Source: Dermacentor variabilis (Eukaryota > Arthropoda > Arachnida > Ixodida > Ixodidae). Taken from it: 64,000 nucleotides of DNA. Under the pieces are notes generated by a model. The model made no database searches. It saw nothing but the letters and a program-made list of their open reading frames with translations, and was not told the origin of the DNA. Below are positions 42,348 through 52,449 of this stretch, one piece after another. A program made the translations under genes and the position numbers. The DNA lies in assembly GCF_050947875.1 (NCBI RefSeq), contig NC_134570.1:241234584-241298583 (forward strand). Reading direction: 5' to 3'. How positions within the stretch are numbered: position 1 is the stretch's first letter; every line of letters begins with the position of its first letter.

Positions 42348-42737
42348 TTCACACTTGTATAAAGTCCCTTTTGTTGTGTGATCTTTACCAAAATGAATGT
42401 CAGACTGTTTCCGCTGTTTTCAAATTTTTTTTTTCTTTTTTCGTTCTAGATAGGTTGTGACTTTGTTTACATATTGTGCCATGTTTACTCAATTGTAATG
42501 GTTGTTGAGTGCTACGTGTTTTCATTTGAACATTAAGTGTTGTTTCCTGGGCATGTTTACCAGAAAAACCTGTGAAACGGTCTTTCTTATTTTTTTTTTT
42601 TAGTTTGACATTTAGTTTGTCTGTAATAGGGTTCATAATGCATCGCCCTGACTGCCAGGCTTCTGCCATACAAGCCCACAGAAGGCTTCGGCAGACCTAG
42701 CAAAATCATATGTACAATTTCATTATTTGTAAGAAAG

Positions 42738-42881
42738 ATTATTATTATTATTACTATTATTACTATTACTATTATTACTATTACTATCACTATTATTACT
42801 ATTACTATTACTATTATTACTATCACTATTATTACTATTACTACTATTATTACTACTATTACTATTACTAATAATAATAAT
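42738..42881. repeat. (ATT/ACT)n microsatellite at LINE 3' side
   Basis: 144 bases of ATT/ACT units with a few ATC. On the right it runs into ATAATAATAATGTCTTTATTTG, which on the minus strand is an AATAAA-bearing 3' end with an (ATT)n tail, so a minus-strand element's end may share the tract. Confidence 0.9.
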
Positions 42882-43490
42882 GTCTTTATTTGTGTTCCGT
42901 AAAAGTACACGACACAGGAGACGTGCAGTAAAAGCTATGCCATGTTGTCTATGCCATTCCACTTTCGTGCGGAAGAACGTATGTTGGCCAAACCGGCAGG
43001 TGCACCAATGAGATATTAAAAGAGCATCAATATAACGTCACTAGGGTAATCTCGGGTCGTTTGGGTATTCATTGCCCAGATTGTTCCTGCATACCCAGGT
43101 TTGAAAGTACTTCCATTCTGTAGAGGGCTCAAAGCATGATGACAAGGGAGATAGTGGAAGCTTGCGAAATTGCAAAATTACAGGAAAGGTGCGTGAGCAA
43201 GCCTTCAGTGTCGCTATCTGAAAAGGAGATACGGTTCCTCGGTTTATGTTTGTAACCACTGAAGCATATGTTTTCACCATGCCTTGCACACGGGTATGCA
43301 CACGATATGCACCACTGAATGTTTTTCCTGTCACGTTTGTTTCCGCTCGTACGGCATATTATACATCGATGGGTGCGAAAATAAAATCTATAGTTGAAAG
43401 TAAAGCGCTGTCTCTTTGTTTCTGTTTCTTGCTACGTCCTCCTTAAGTCGCGCTTACACACTCTATCATGGATTCTAACCAACTTGCCCG
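42882..43490 (+). mobile_element. PLE, lineage A, 5'-truncated 3' end
   Basis: From about 42940: VVYAIPLSCGRTYVGQTGRC, LGIHCPDCSCIPRFESTSIL, TREIVEACEIAKLQE, PSVSLSEKEIRFLG, the GIY-YIG domain and 3' UTR, with AATAAA at 43380-43385. Nearly identical to 30440-30960 in reverse, so these are two copies of one recently active subfamily. Truncated just before the GIY motif. Stops occur after FESTSIL and elsewhere. Confidence 0.85.
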
Positions 43491-43559
43491 CCAACCTGTT
43501 TGAACCTTGTGTAAGTGATTATACGCAGCACTTTTTACTGTACTAGTAGATAGAATATG

Positions 43560-45290
43560 TTTGAATGCAGAGCACCTACATGGGGAGGCCACAGGGACCG
43601 GTTATCAACGTTGTCTTTGTCTTTAGTTTGGCATGCACAAGAATATCTTTAAAATTATTGTTGCATCTGTAGGCTACTCTGGGTGGGTCGGGAAAAACCT
43701 TATTAAGTTTCTGGTTGCTGGTGAGAATTGGGTAGCATTTAGTGAGGATGTTCTTCACGTTTCGGAGTGCGTTTGAGAATTTCGTTGTAAGAATTAAGAG
43801 ACGTTGTTCTTGTGATCCTCCGGCGGGGCTTGAAGACCTCGGCTCGATCAAGTTTGGTTGTAGCGGTGTAGGCTTTTTGAAGGTCACCGTTTGGGTGGTC
43901 ATGGTTTGATAGGGTTTCTTTAAGGTGATCGAGTCTATCAAGGTACTCTTGGTTTTCAACGCAAATGCGACGTAGTCGTGTGGCTTGACCTTTAAAGATA
44001 CCTTGTTCGCAACATCTGAGATAGCGGCTCGCATATTTTAGGTACTGTTGCTTGTCGAAAGGTTTCCTATACAGCGTTGTCTTTAGTGACCCATTGTCAA
44101 TGAATATTTTTGTCTCCAGAAAGGTTATGCACTCAGTTGAAAATTCTTATATGAATTTTATAGTTGGGTGAAAAGAATTTAGAAGTGAGACATATTTATG
44201 CAGACTGTCTTGACCATGTCCCCATATTATGAATATGTCGTCTATGTATCATAGGTGTGTGTGGGGCTTGTCAGTGCAGCGCTATGGGAAATCTGTTTTT
44301 AGAATGCCTTGAACTGTAGGGGTGCAGAGGCTCTGTCAGGCATTTTGTCTTTACTTCTGCCCCCTACACGGAGAGAATCCGTGAAACAAACAATAAAGAA
44401 TCCCCATAAATATGTTCACGTAGGTTTGTGCAAAAGGCGTACCCATGCTTGTCCCGTGTATTTGTAGGTAGTAACTCGCCTCAAATTCGTAGTTATTTGT
44501 TAGAACTAATTCAAGAATGACAAGTAGACTTCAACAGAGTGTTGTGCATTGTGTTTAGACAGCGTTTGTTTTATCGAAAATAAGCCATCGGGGATACAAA
44601 TGTTGGTGTACAGGGCCGTGACGTCTAGTGTTGCGAGAATTATGTTGTGGGGGACAGTGTGCCTTTAGCATTAATGTCCTCTATAATTCTTAGCATGTAG
44701 GACGTATCTTGTACAAATGAGGGAAGTGCTTTTGGCAAGTCACCAAGAAAGTGGTTACGGAATGTGAAGATGCTCTTTCTCGGGGTGTTGTTTGATACTA
44801 TCGGGCGACGTGGGATAATAGCGGTACATAGTTCAGTGGATGAAATTTTATGAATTTTGGAAGGAGGTAGAAGCGCCCGGCAGCTTTGTTTGGTTGATGA
44901 AACTTGTATTCTGGCGGTGTTATCAATTATTCAGCCAAAAGAGATTTCAGCCTGTTGGTAATTGTCACTGTGTAGGACAATGTCGGATGGTCATCTGGCT
45001 TACGGCAATGTTGTGGGTTGTTTACTTGTCTGTAAGCCTCGTGCTTGTACTTTCCTACAGAAAGTCCTTGTGAAGCTCGAATTCATTTATTGTGTTGTTT
45101 GTGGGACAAAAGTTTAGGCTCTTGCCGAGCACGCCTATTTCTTTCTCACTTAATGTTTTTGAAATTTGTACAACATTGAACTGGTTTAATTTTGTGGAAG
45201 TTTCCGTCCCGTCTGGTATTTGTATAAATGAATTCGAGCTTCCCAATGACCTTTCATAGTTTTCCCGTCGAATGCTTATCACACACTTTT
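43560..45290 (-). mobile_element. PLE, lineage B, minus arm of inverted pair
   Basis: Minus strand, from 45282: FNVVQISKTLSEKEIGVLGK, then SLNFCPTNNTINEFELHKDF (PLE N-terminal region). A deletion joins this to the RT frames (44960-44100, many stops). 44034-43576 gives the RT-proximal C-terminus: LRNVKNILTKCYPILTSNQK, FPDPPRVAYRCNNNFKDILV and the Cys-rich GPCGLP before the missing GIY-YIG. Its segment 43970-45060 is reverse-complementary to 45540-46545. Confidence 0.85.
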
Positions 45291-45299
45291 TCGCTTACA

Positions 45300-46545
45300 A
45301 CAACACACCATACACCGGGACGACAGCCTTTAGAGGCCAATCCGCTTGGACGCCCAGACAAGAACAAGCTATACAACTTGACATATACCTTAAAACGGTC
45401 AGTAAAGAAATGATAAGCCAATCTAAGCGACCTAAAAACATCCCTGCGTCGGAGAGTCGTATGTCGTCGGAGCGTCAAATGTTAGTGGCCGGAATGGCAT
45501 TGCTATTAAGGAAGCAGATAAGAGTGAAAGTATAGTTATTTGGCCAGTAGAAATATAGAAGCACAAGGCTTACCGACAACTAAACAACCCAGAACATTAC
45601 CGTAAGCTAGATAACGATCCGACATTATCCAACACAGTGACAATTACCAGCAGGCTGAAATCACTTTTGGCTGATGAATAGATAACACCGCCAGAATACA
45701 AATTTCATAAACCAAACAAAACTGCCGCGCGCTTCTACGTCCTTCCAAAAATTCATAACATTTCATCCACTGAACTATGCACTGCTATCATCCCACGTCG
45801 CCCTATAGTATCAATCAACAACACCCCGACAGACAGCATCTTTACATTCCTTAACCACTTTCTTGGTGACTTGCCAAAAGCACTTCCCTCATTTGTACAA
45901 GATACGCCCTACGTGCTAAGAATTATGGAGGACATTAATACTAAAGGCACATTACCCCACAACATAATTCTCGCAATACTAGACGTTACGGCCCTGTACA
46001 CCAACATTCCTATCCTCGATGGTTTATCTTCGATAAAAAACGCTGTCTAAGCAGAATGCACAACACTATTGATGTCTACTTGTCATCCTCGAATTAGTTC
46101 TAACAAATAACTACTTCGAATTTGAGCACAGTTACTACCTACAAATACGAGACAAGCATGGGTACGCCTTTTGCACCAACCTACGCGAACATATTTATGG
46201 GGCTTCTAGAAACAAATTTCCCATCGCGCTGCGCTGACAAGCGCCACACATACCTACAATACATAGACGACATATTTGTAATATAGGGACATGGTCAAGA
46301 CAGTCTAGATAAATATGTAGCACTTCCAAATTCTTTTGACCCAACGATAAAATTCACATTAGAATCTTCAGTTGAGCGCATAAACTTTCCAGACACAAAA
46401 ATATACATTGACAATGGGGCACAAAAGACAACGTTGTATAGGAAACCTTTCGACAAACAACAGTACGTAGAATATACGAGCCACCATCCCAGATGTTGCA
46501 AACAAGGCATCTTTAAAGGTCAAGTCATACGACTACGTCGCATTT
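45300..46545 (+). mobile_element. PLE, lineage B, plus arm of inverted pair
   Basis: Starts SAWTPRQEQAIQLDIYLKTV (PLE N-terminus). In shifting frames follow EADKG-like DNA, ITPPEYKFHKPNKTAARFYV, LPKIHNISSTELC, IIPRRPIVSINNTPTDSIF, ILAILDVTALYTNIPI (RT block A, about 45970-46015), GTPFAPTYANIFMG (about 46160-46200) and a YIDDIFVI catalytic block at about 46261-46285. It ends at about 46545 in KASLKVKSYDYVAF. Stops and small indels in every block. Forms a head-to-head pair with the minus copy. Confidence 0.88.
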
Positions 46546-47436
46546 CGAAATTTTTTTTCCAGCCTACTACTCAATTTAATATACTCTTTCATGTTTTCAC
46601 GTTTATATCCCCTTTACGACTTCCCTTTTCCCAAGTACACCTGCTCCTCCCGCTTCTGCGGACGTCAACCTCCTATGTGTTATTTCGGTTCCGCTTCCTT
46701 GTTTTTTTTGTCTGTTTTTTATTATATACTTCTTTGAAACACCCTCACCAACACATCCCAATGTCTCAGACGCCAGGATGCCCTTTTCGGCGCCTTATCC
46801 ACACAGGGTATCGCCGCTTCTGTATACCGCCATAATGACACCTACGTTGAGCTACTGGGGCTAACGTCTCTTGAAAGACCATGCCGCTCCTAGACTCATT
46901 GTCGCCATCTTAACTCCTTCAAAATTACTCGACGCATTGCTGCGGCGCTACAAAAGTCTTTGTTTCAACTGATGTCTTTTTAGGTCTTTTTTTTTTATTC
47001 GTGCACTGACCGCCTGACCGGCTCTTCTAAAGCCACAAAAACACGCCGCCAATGACACTCCAGAATGCTCCCTAACCTCTTGCTTCTCAAACACCCTCCC
47101 ATGTCCTTTTTCTTTTCTTGTTCGTTTTTTCCCTCTTGGCGTCTTTTTTCTCTCCTTTCTTTCGTTTCTTTTCTCCCCGCCTTCCCCCTCTCCCTCTCTC
47201 GTCCACTCGTCTTAGGAACCACGCTCACAGACTTCAGGTGACAGCGCTCATTCTCTTTGAAGTCTCTGTTTACAACCAGCCGCCACCGACAACAACCGCA
47301 CGTGACGTCATTGTACCAGCCCTTTAAAGCTAGCATGCCGAGGATGACGAGGCCGCCTTTTACTAAGATAGGTCCTCCTATCGAAACGTTGGCCAGCCTT
47401 TCTGAGGTACCTTATTCCTATTTATAATCTTTATAA
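46546..47436 (+). other. Probable PLE non-coding region (pLTR/5' UTR-like)
   Basis: T/C-rich, non-coding. Near its end 47366-47386 reads GATAGGTCCTCCTATC then GAAACGTTGG: a 6-bp stem with a TCCT loop followed by GAAAC. I recall this block from non-coding ends of lineage B tick PLEs, so the segment probably belongs to an adjacent PLE copy. No coding feature. Confidence 0.4.
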
Positions 47437-47479
47437 AATAATCAGAAAGTGGTTTTGCGACGTAAAACCCCACAATTTT
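47437..47479 (+). mobile_element. SINE 3' end fragment
   Basis: AATAATCAGAAAGTGGTTTT followed by GCGACGTAAAACCCCACAATTT is the last 43 bases of the SINE family at 19628, here on the plus strand and ending at the family's usual 3' end. Confidence 0.75.
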
Positions 47480-47959
47480 GTTAAAAACTGAGTTCTTCAG
47501 TGGTGCGGTTAGCCACGAAAATTAGCCAAAATATGCGAAATTTCTTGTATATTCTTCACCGTGGCAACTCGACGGCCAACTTTCATAGGGGCGAGTGCGC
47601 CGAGGCGCAGAGAAGAATAAAAAAAATATATAAAAGGGCCCGAACGGTGCTCAACCAATTCGGACACACAGGCATGCTCTCCTGACTCCTCGCATGCTCC
47701 TCGCAGTAGCGGCGGGGGCAAAATAAAAGTATGTTGCTACCTTTGGTTTTATTCGGGGGCTTAAAGGAACACCATAAGTTGACGTTATCTGTTTAAATAA
47801 CATTCCAGAGGCCTCGCAACGCTTGTTTCGTGTCAAGAAAACACTTAATTTACGAGAAAATTGCATCTGAAGGGTCCAAATACCTTGTTCAAAATGCAAA
47901 TTTCCCGCCACCAAACCGGACGAGCAGTGGCGTTGCATACGCCATCAGCGACATTTTGC
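47480..47959. other. Spacer, nothing recognised
   Basis: No supported feature; short frames only. Confidence 0.4.
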
Positions 47960-48580
47960 TACCATAGAGCTTCTCACTATAACACCTAGAGGGTAATCTG
48001 GCGCCACCGTCTATGGGAGTTTCTCAAGGGGGCACCGTGCCGTCATGGGAATGACGGTATGTGTGTCTGCGAGGCTCGTGTTGGCTGATGTTGTAAGAGG
48101 CTTCGTCTAAAACGTGGATATGGCTACGCAAATAACGCGTTCTCAAAGTAAAATCTTTATAAAATGTTTCCATTCACGCATATTACATCTTTACTCACCC
48201 ACGATGCATGACCAAGCGAAGAAAAGCAAGAACAGACGACCAACTGTTTCAAAGCGAGCGCGAACCTTGTCGTCTGTCCTCCAACTGCTGATACTTTTTA
48301 CGTAACATGTAGTCGTACACACAATAACAAGTTCTCATAGTTAAACAAAACATGTTTTGGAGTAATAATAAAGCTAAAACATCTTTTCGCGTGCTGTTTT
48401 AGTAGAAATTGAATCATTGTGACAGACGGAACGGTATTTGCCAAGCGCGTCTTCAAGGTGTCCTGTCTTTACGAGAACGATGCCAATCCGAATCGAGAAC
48501 ATACCGGCATTCCCATGCATACCACAGCGCAGCAGCGCCAGATTTCCCTCTAGGTAATGTAGTGTGAAACTATGTTTGCT
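47960..48580. mobile_element. MITE-like element with long inverted ends
   Basis: The left end 47978-48062 (CACCTAGAGGGTAATCTGGC, then CATGGGAATGACGGTATG) is the inverse of 48500-48575 (on the reverse strand TACCTAGAGGGAAATCTGGC, then CATGGGAATGCCGGTATG). The left arm has about 20 extra bases between the two blocks. The outer parts (ACCATAGAGCTTCTCAC versus AACATAGTTTCACAC) also match weakly. The interior has no transposase. Target duplication not determined. Confidence 0.6.
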
Positions 48581-49199
48581 ACCATCAGTGAGTAAAGCGG
48601 TGTCCGACAGATGGCGGCTCCGGTTCAAGGTAGAGGTGTGGATTCGCCGCTGCAGCTGCTTTTCGGTCAAGTGGCGTAGACGGTTCGGGTATCTCGCGGC
48701 ATAACATGGAAGTTGAATTGTCTGCTGCTTGCAGTTTGAGCGAGTTTCGCGAGCCAGCAAAACCAGCGCAGCACGACGCGATAAAGAAACTCCTAAAACG
48801 CGAAAACGTGGGTGGCGCGGAGTATAGCGAAAACGAAACCTTTCGACCGGCCTCGTCATTTTCAAGGGTAATTTCAATTAGTTATATTTTCGAAAAATGA
48901 AATAGAACTGGTTGCATTTTATGTTGTCTTCTAACACAATACATGATGTTTTTTGCAACGAGTGGTTGAGTACTAGTGACAGAATATAACTGAGGAGTGC
49001 TTTTGTCATTGGGCAAGTGCTTGAATGTCCCGGGGGAGTCTCTAGTGTCCTGCATTTACCTCAGTTTCTCGATTATTAAGGCCCTGATCGCGATAATATT
49101 GACGCCTTGCAGATTCCCATGCACTAATTTATAACTTTAGCTTGACTTAATATTTGCCTTTAGTGTCCCTTTAAGGATTTGGGCTCCGACGAAATGGGA
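48581..49199. other. Spacer, nothing recognised
   Basis: A 64-codon frame at 48706-48900 and its shadow on the other strand lack recognisable motifs. Confidence 0.4.
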
Positions 49200-49790
49200 G
49201 CGGACCAAGCAGAGCACGCGCCGAAGGAGGGGTATAGGAGCTGGTGTTTCACCGGCGCGCGCCCCTTCGCCCCGTGGATTACGCGCTGCGCGAGCGGCAG
49301 CGCCGTCGTCGCGCAAATCCCGAGCTTCGAGAACGAGAAGCGCAAGCAAAGCGCCAGTGGAGTAAAGCCGCTACCGCCGACGATAGAGAACAGGAAGCGC
49401 AAGACAAGCGCCGGTGGAGGCGAGCCAACCCCCACTTTCAAGAGAACGCAACCCCAGCCAAGAACCAGCAGAGGCAAGCTAACCCTCCACTTCGAGAGTA
49501 GGAGGCCGGGCGGAGACATCGACGCAGAGAAATTCCTCCCACAGAGGGTGCCGATGGACGGTTCAAGAGAGGATCCCTTGACCGTTAGTGCGGCCACAGC
49601 TGCAAGGTGTGTCATAGACTGGTTTGATCGCAACCTCACGCAATGGAAGAGTGTGCGCAATACGGAACCGAAGCTAGAAACTAGCAAAACGACGACAACG
49701 AGACAAAATACTTTAACGATAATCGCGCTAAACACGAGTTCAAGCTTGAGAAAACAACCACCAGCTTCGATGTTTTGACAGCATTCACTG
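49200..49790 (+). pseudogene. Helitron-type N-terminal region, decayed
   Basis: Frame 49244-49501 has charged repeats of about 18 residues: RANPELREREAQAKRQWSK, AATADDREQEAQDKRRWR, RANPHFQENATPAKNQQR, QANPPLRE. After a stop the same region gives CGHSCKVCHRL and NLTQWKSV in different frames. In tick Helitron proteins, as I recall, ANPELREREAEAKRQRR repeats precede a Cys-containing FGHxCxVCDRLWF domain and then the replication-initiator domain. Only this N-terminal part is present; no Rep or helicase motif was seen. Class is therefore inferred. Confidence 0.45.
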
Positions 49791-50339
49791 CATGGAGCTG
49801 GCTTTACTTTTTTTTTTTAATAGCTTGCCCACGTCAACTATGACGCCCTGTAAATATCGCTACTTTGCCATTCGTATAACTATGAAACCAACATGGACAA
49901 AACACATATCGTAGGTTGCAGCAGTCACGTCAGCTTAGCACTTATGGGTAAATCGGTCGTAAATTTAGTAGTTGCATGACACACTTTGTCCCTCCCGCCC
50001 GCACTCCTCATTTCCTTTTGAATTACGTGAGCGTTCAGCGGTCGTCACAGTGCTCTTATAGTCGGATACAACTTAAGTCTGCAGTGAAGCCCCACCCACA
50101 CCCTCATAACCGCCAGCCACTGTTCCACCGCGAGGCTGCAAATAGGTCGCACTTCAAGCTTTCCCTGTTACCTAAATTAGGCGGTAATCACAAAAATAAA
50201 CGTATAATCGGGTAATTTTGTAAGCTTTCGCTCGTCTATTATAGCGTAATGGTGAAAGTCTAATTCTTTATTGAACTGCCAATGGAAACTGACTCTGTCA
50301 ACCTTTCATTGCCAAACTCTGTCGAGTGAGGTTAGCTTA
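49791..50339. other. Spacer, nothing recognised
   Basis: No supported feature. Confidence 0.4.
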
Positions 50340-51236
50340 GCAGTGCTGTTCTAGGAACTATCAGACATTGTTTGGGATATCATCAGCCTTAGTGAGATTA
50401 GAAGAACTGGTGAGGCTTATACGTTGCTGAATAACAGCCATGTCCTCTGCTATAGAGGTCTCCCTGATAACAAGCAAGTGGGAATAGGATTCTTAACCCA
50501 CAATGACATAGCGGGCAACACTGATGAATTATACAGCATTAATGAGAGGGTAGCCGTAGTAGTAATCAAACTTAATAAGAAGTATACATTAAAGGTAGTA
50601 CAAGCCTACGCTCCAACCGATGATGAGGAAGTAGATCAGTTTTATGAAGACGTTGAATTAGCGATGAGAAAAGTGCAAACTCGGTATACAGTAGCAATGG
50701 GTGACTGCAATGCAAAAGTGGGGGAAAAGCAGGCGGGTGAACAGGCAATTGGTAACTACGGCGTCGGTTCTAGAAACGCTAGAGGGGAGGCGCTGGTAGA
50801 ATTCGCAGAAAGGAATAAGCTGAGAATAATGAACAGCTTTTTTAGGAAGCGTAGGAACAGAAAGTGGACCTGGAGAAGCCCTAATGGTGAAACAAGGAAT
50901 GAAATTGATTTCATACTTTCTGCCGATCCCACCATAGTGCAGGATGTAGAAGTGATAGGTAGGGTAAAGTGCAGTGATCATAGGTTAGTGAGAGCTAGGA
51001 TTCACCACAATTTGAAGAAAGAAAGAGGATAATTGGTCAAGAAGGAACAGCTTAACTTAGAGGCAGTAAGGGTAAGAGCAAACAGCTTTAGGCTGGTACT
51101 TGTAAACAAATTTGCAGCCTTAGAACAGAGAGACGATGATGATGACAAAGAGGTAATTAATGAAACCGTAACGAGGCTGGCTTCAGAGGCAGCGATTGAG
51201 GAGGCAAGGTACCAAGGCAACCAGTCTGAACATATT
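50340..51236 (+). pseudogene. RTE-type LINE endonuclease fragment
   Basis: Frame 50424-51032 (202 codons) is a well-kept APE endonuclease, preceded out of frame by SLSEIRRTGEAY at about 50385-50420. Motifs: NKQVGIGFLTHND, LKVVQAYAPTDDEEVDQFYE, VAMGDCNAKVG (50699-50722), NKLRIMNSFF, WTWRSPNGETRNEIDFI and VKCSDHRLVRARI (about 50970-50990). This pattern is typical of RTE/BovB-clade elements (annotated in hosts as craniofacial development protein 2-like). A stop at 51030 is followed in frame by the linker EVINETVTRLASEAAIEEAR, then the element ends at about 51236; the RT is missing. Confidence 0.85.
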
Positions 51237-52449
51237 CAGAAGGAGCAAAATCCACAATTCGTCGCAGTTTTGTACAAAATTGCAAATACTGTAACGGTTT
51301 ACAATAAAGGTTTATATCCATTTATTATTATTATCCTTTACTGTGCTATAACAGAAGCTTGACACCAAGAAAGGCTGCAGTCCAGACAATGTCAACAATG
51401 TGTTCCTTCATCGTTATGTGCCTTGGACGTGTCAATACCTCACATTAATTTTTGAGAAATCAGTATCTACTTGTACAGTTCCTTGGTCACGGAAACGCGC
51501 TAGAGTCATTCCATTGTTCAAATCTGGGAAGAAACAATCTCTTCTAAATTACAGACCCATTTCTTTAACTTCACATGCATGCAAACTCCTTGAACACACA
51601 CAGTTTTTGAGAATGGTGCGAACTCTGGCAAATGAACATTAACTTAAATAAAAGAGTGGCCATGTCCTTTCAGAAGCATGCTAATTGCTCATATTTCAAT
51701 TACTCCTATTAATCCACTTTTTTGCAGCGCGCATATGAATATAAGTATTTAGGCCTCCTTTTCACTCCAAGGTTATCCTGGTCAGAACATATTCTAACAA
51801 CTTGCAACAAAGAACTAAAAAACCTGGTTACCTAATCCGAACCCTACGTGCTGCCCCCAGAGAAACTGAACTCATCACATACAAAACACTTGTAAGACCT
51901 ATTCTTGAATATGCGGCTATCATATGGAACCCTTACAAAATTTCGGACATCAACAAAATTTAACATGTTCAGAAAAAGGCAGTTTGTTTCATATACCGCC
52001 GTTATGACAGAATGTTTTCACCGTCATCTCATCTGGATATGCTCGGTTTAACCCCTCTTTCCCACCGTCGTCATATTAATTCTTTGAAACTTCCACACTC
52101 TATTTTACTCTCCACATTATGCTTCCCCTATTACATATCTTACCCGTGCAAAGCCCCTAATCACGGGAAACAGCAATGACATAAACTTATCTATCTTTCT
52201 TGCTCGCACCAACACATTTAAATACAGTTTTTTTCTAAGACAATTGAATTCTAGAATGACCTGCCTGTTTCCATCCGTTCTTAACCACATAGAGTATTTG
52301 GGGATGCTATTGAGTGCTCCCCTTAGCCATGTTACTCACATATGCTTCTTTTGTATAGTGATTTGTTGTTTCTTCCGCATTTTGTATTCACCCACTCCTG
52401 CAATAGCCCTTCCGGGCTGCAGTATTTGTAAGTAAATAAAATAAATAAA
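51237..52449 (+). mobile_element. CR1/Jockey-like LINE, internally deleted 3' part
   Basis: 51362-51642 holds RT N-terminal blocks KKGCSPDNVNNVFLHRY and ARVIPLFKSGKKQSLLNYRP, then ISLTSHACKLLEH. The palm core is deleted: sequence jumps to NINLNKRVAMSF-like and AYEYKYLGLLFTPRLSWSEH (about 51730-51790), then decayed C-terminus (LTTCNKELKNLV, FFLRQLNS). The 3' UTR ends GGGCTGCAGTATTTGTAAGT followed by AAATAAAATAAATAAAC. The blocks and tail resemble the LINE at 55682-60225, so it is probably the same family. The first ~110 bases of the interval are not assigned. Confidence 0.75.

Larger units (their letters stand above)
38217..42738 (+). mobile_element. Two-ORF LINE (CR1/Jockey-like), almost intact
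   Basis: The best-preserved element here: a 5' UTR of about 240 bp, ORF1 (PHD finger, coiled coil, RNA-binding domain), ORF2 (APE endonuclease plus RT) and a 3' UTR of about 390 bp. Only two single-base gaps interrupt ORF2, both in homopolymers. Both sides are bounded by (ATT/ACT)n microsatellites. The 3' UTR is T-rich and ends TTGTAAGAAAGATT at the repeat. Clade by eye: CR1/Crack/Daphne-like group, from ORF1 PHD finger and YADDT RT motif; a phylogeny is needed. Confidence 0.9.

Noticed and set aside
42587..42962. Minus frames rich in Ile/Val and in Asn/Ser
   Set aside because: Artefacts of translating the same type of microsatellite at 42738-42881.
47118..47327. Phe/Pro/Ser-rich 69-codon frame
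   Set aside because: Low-complexity translation of a T/C-rich non-coding stretch.
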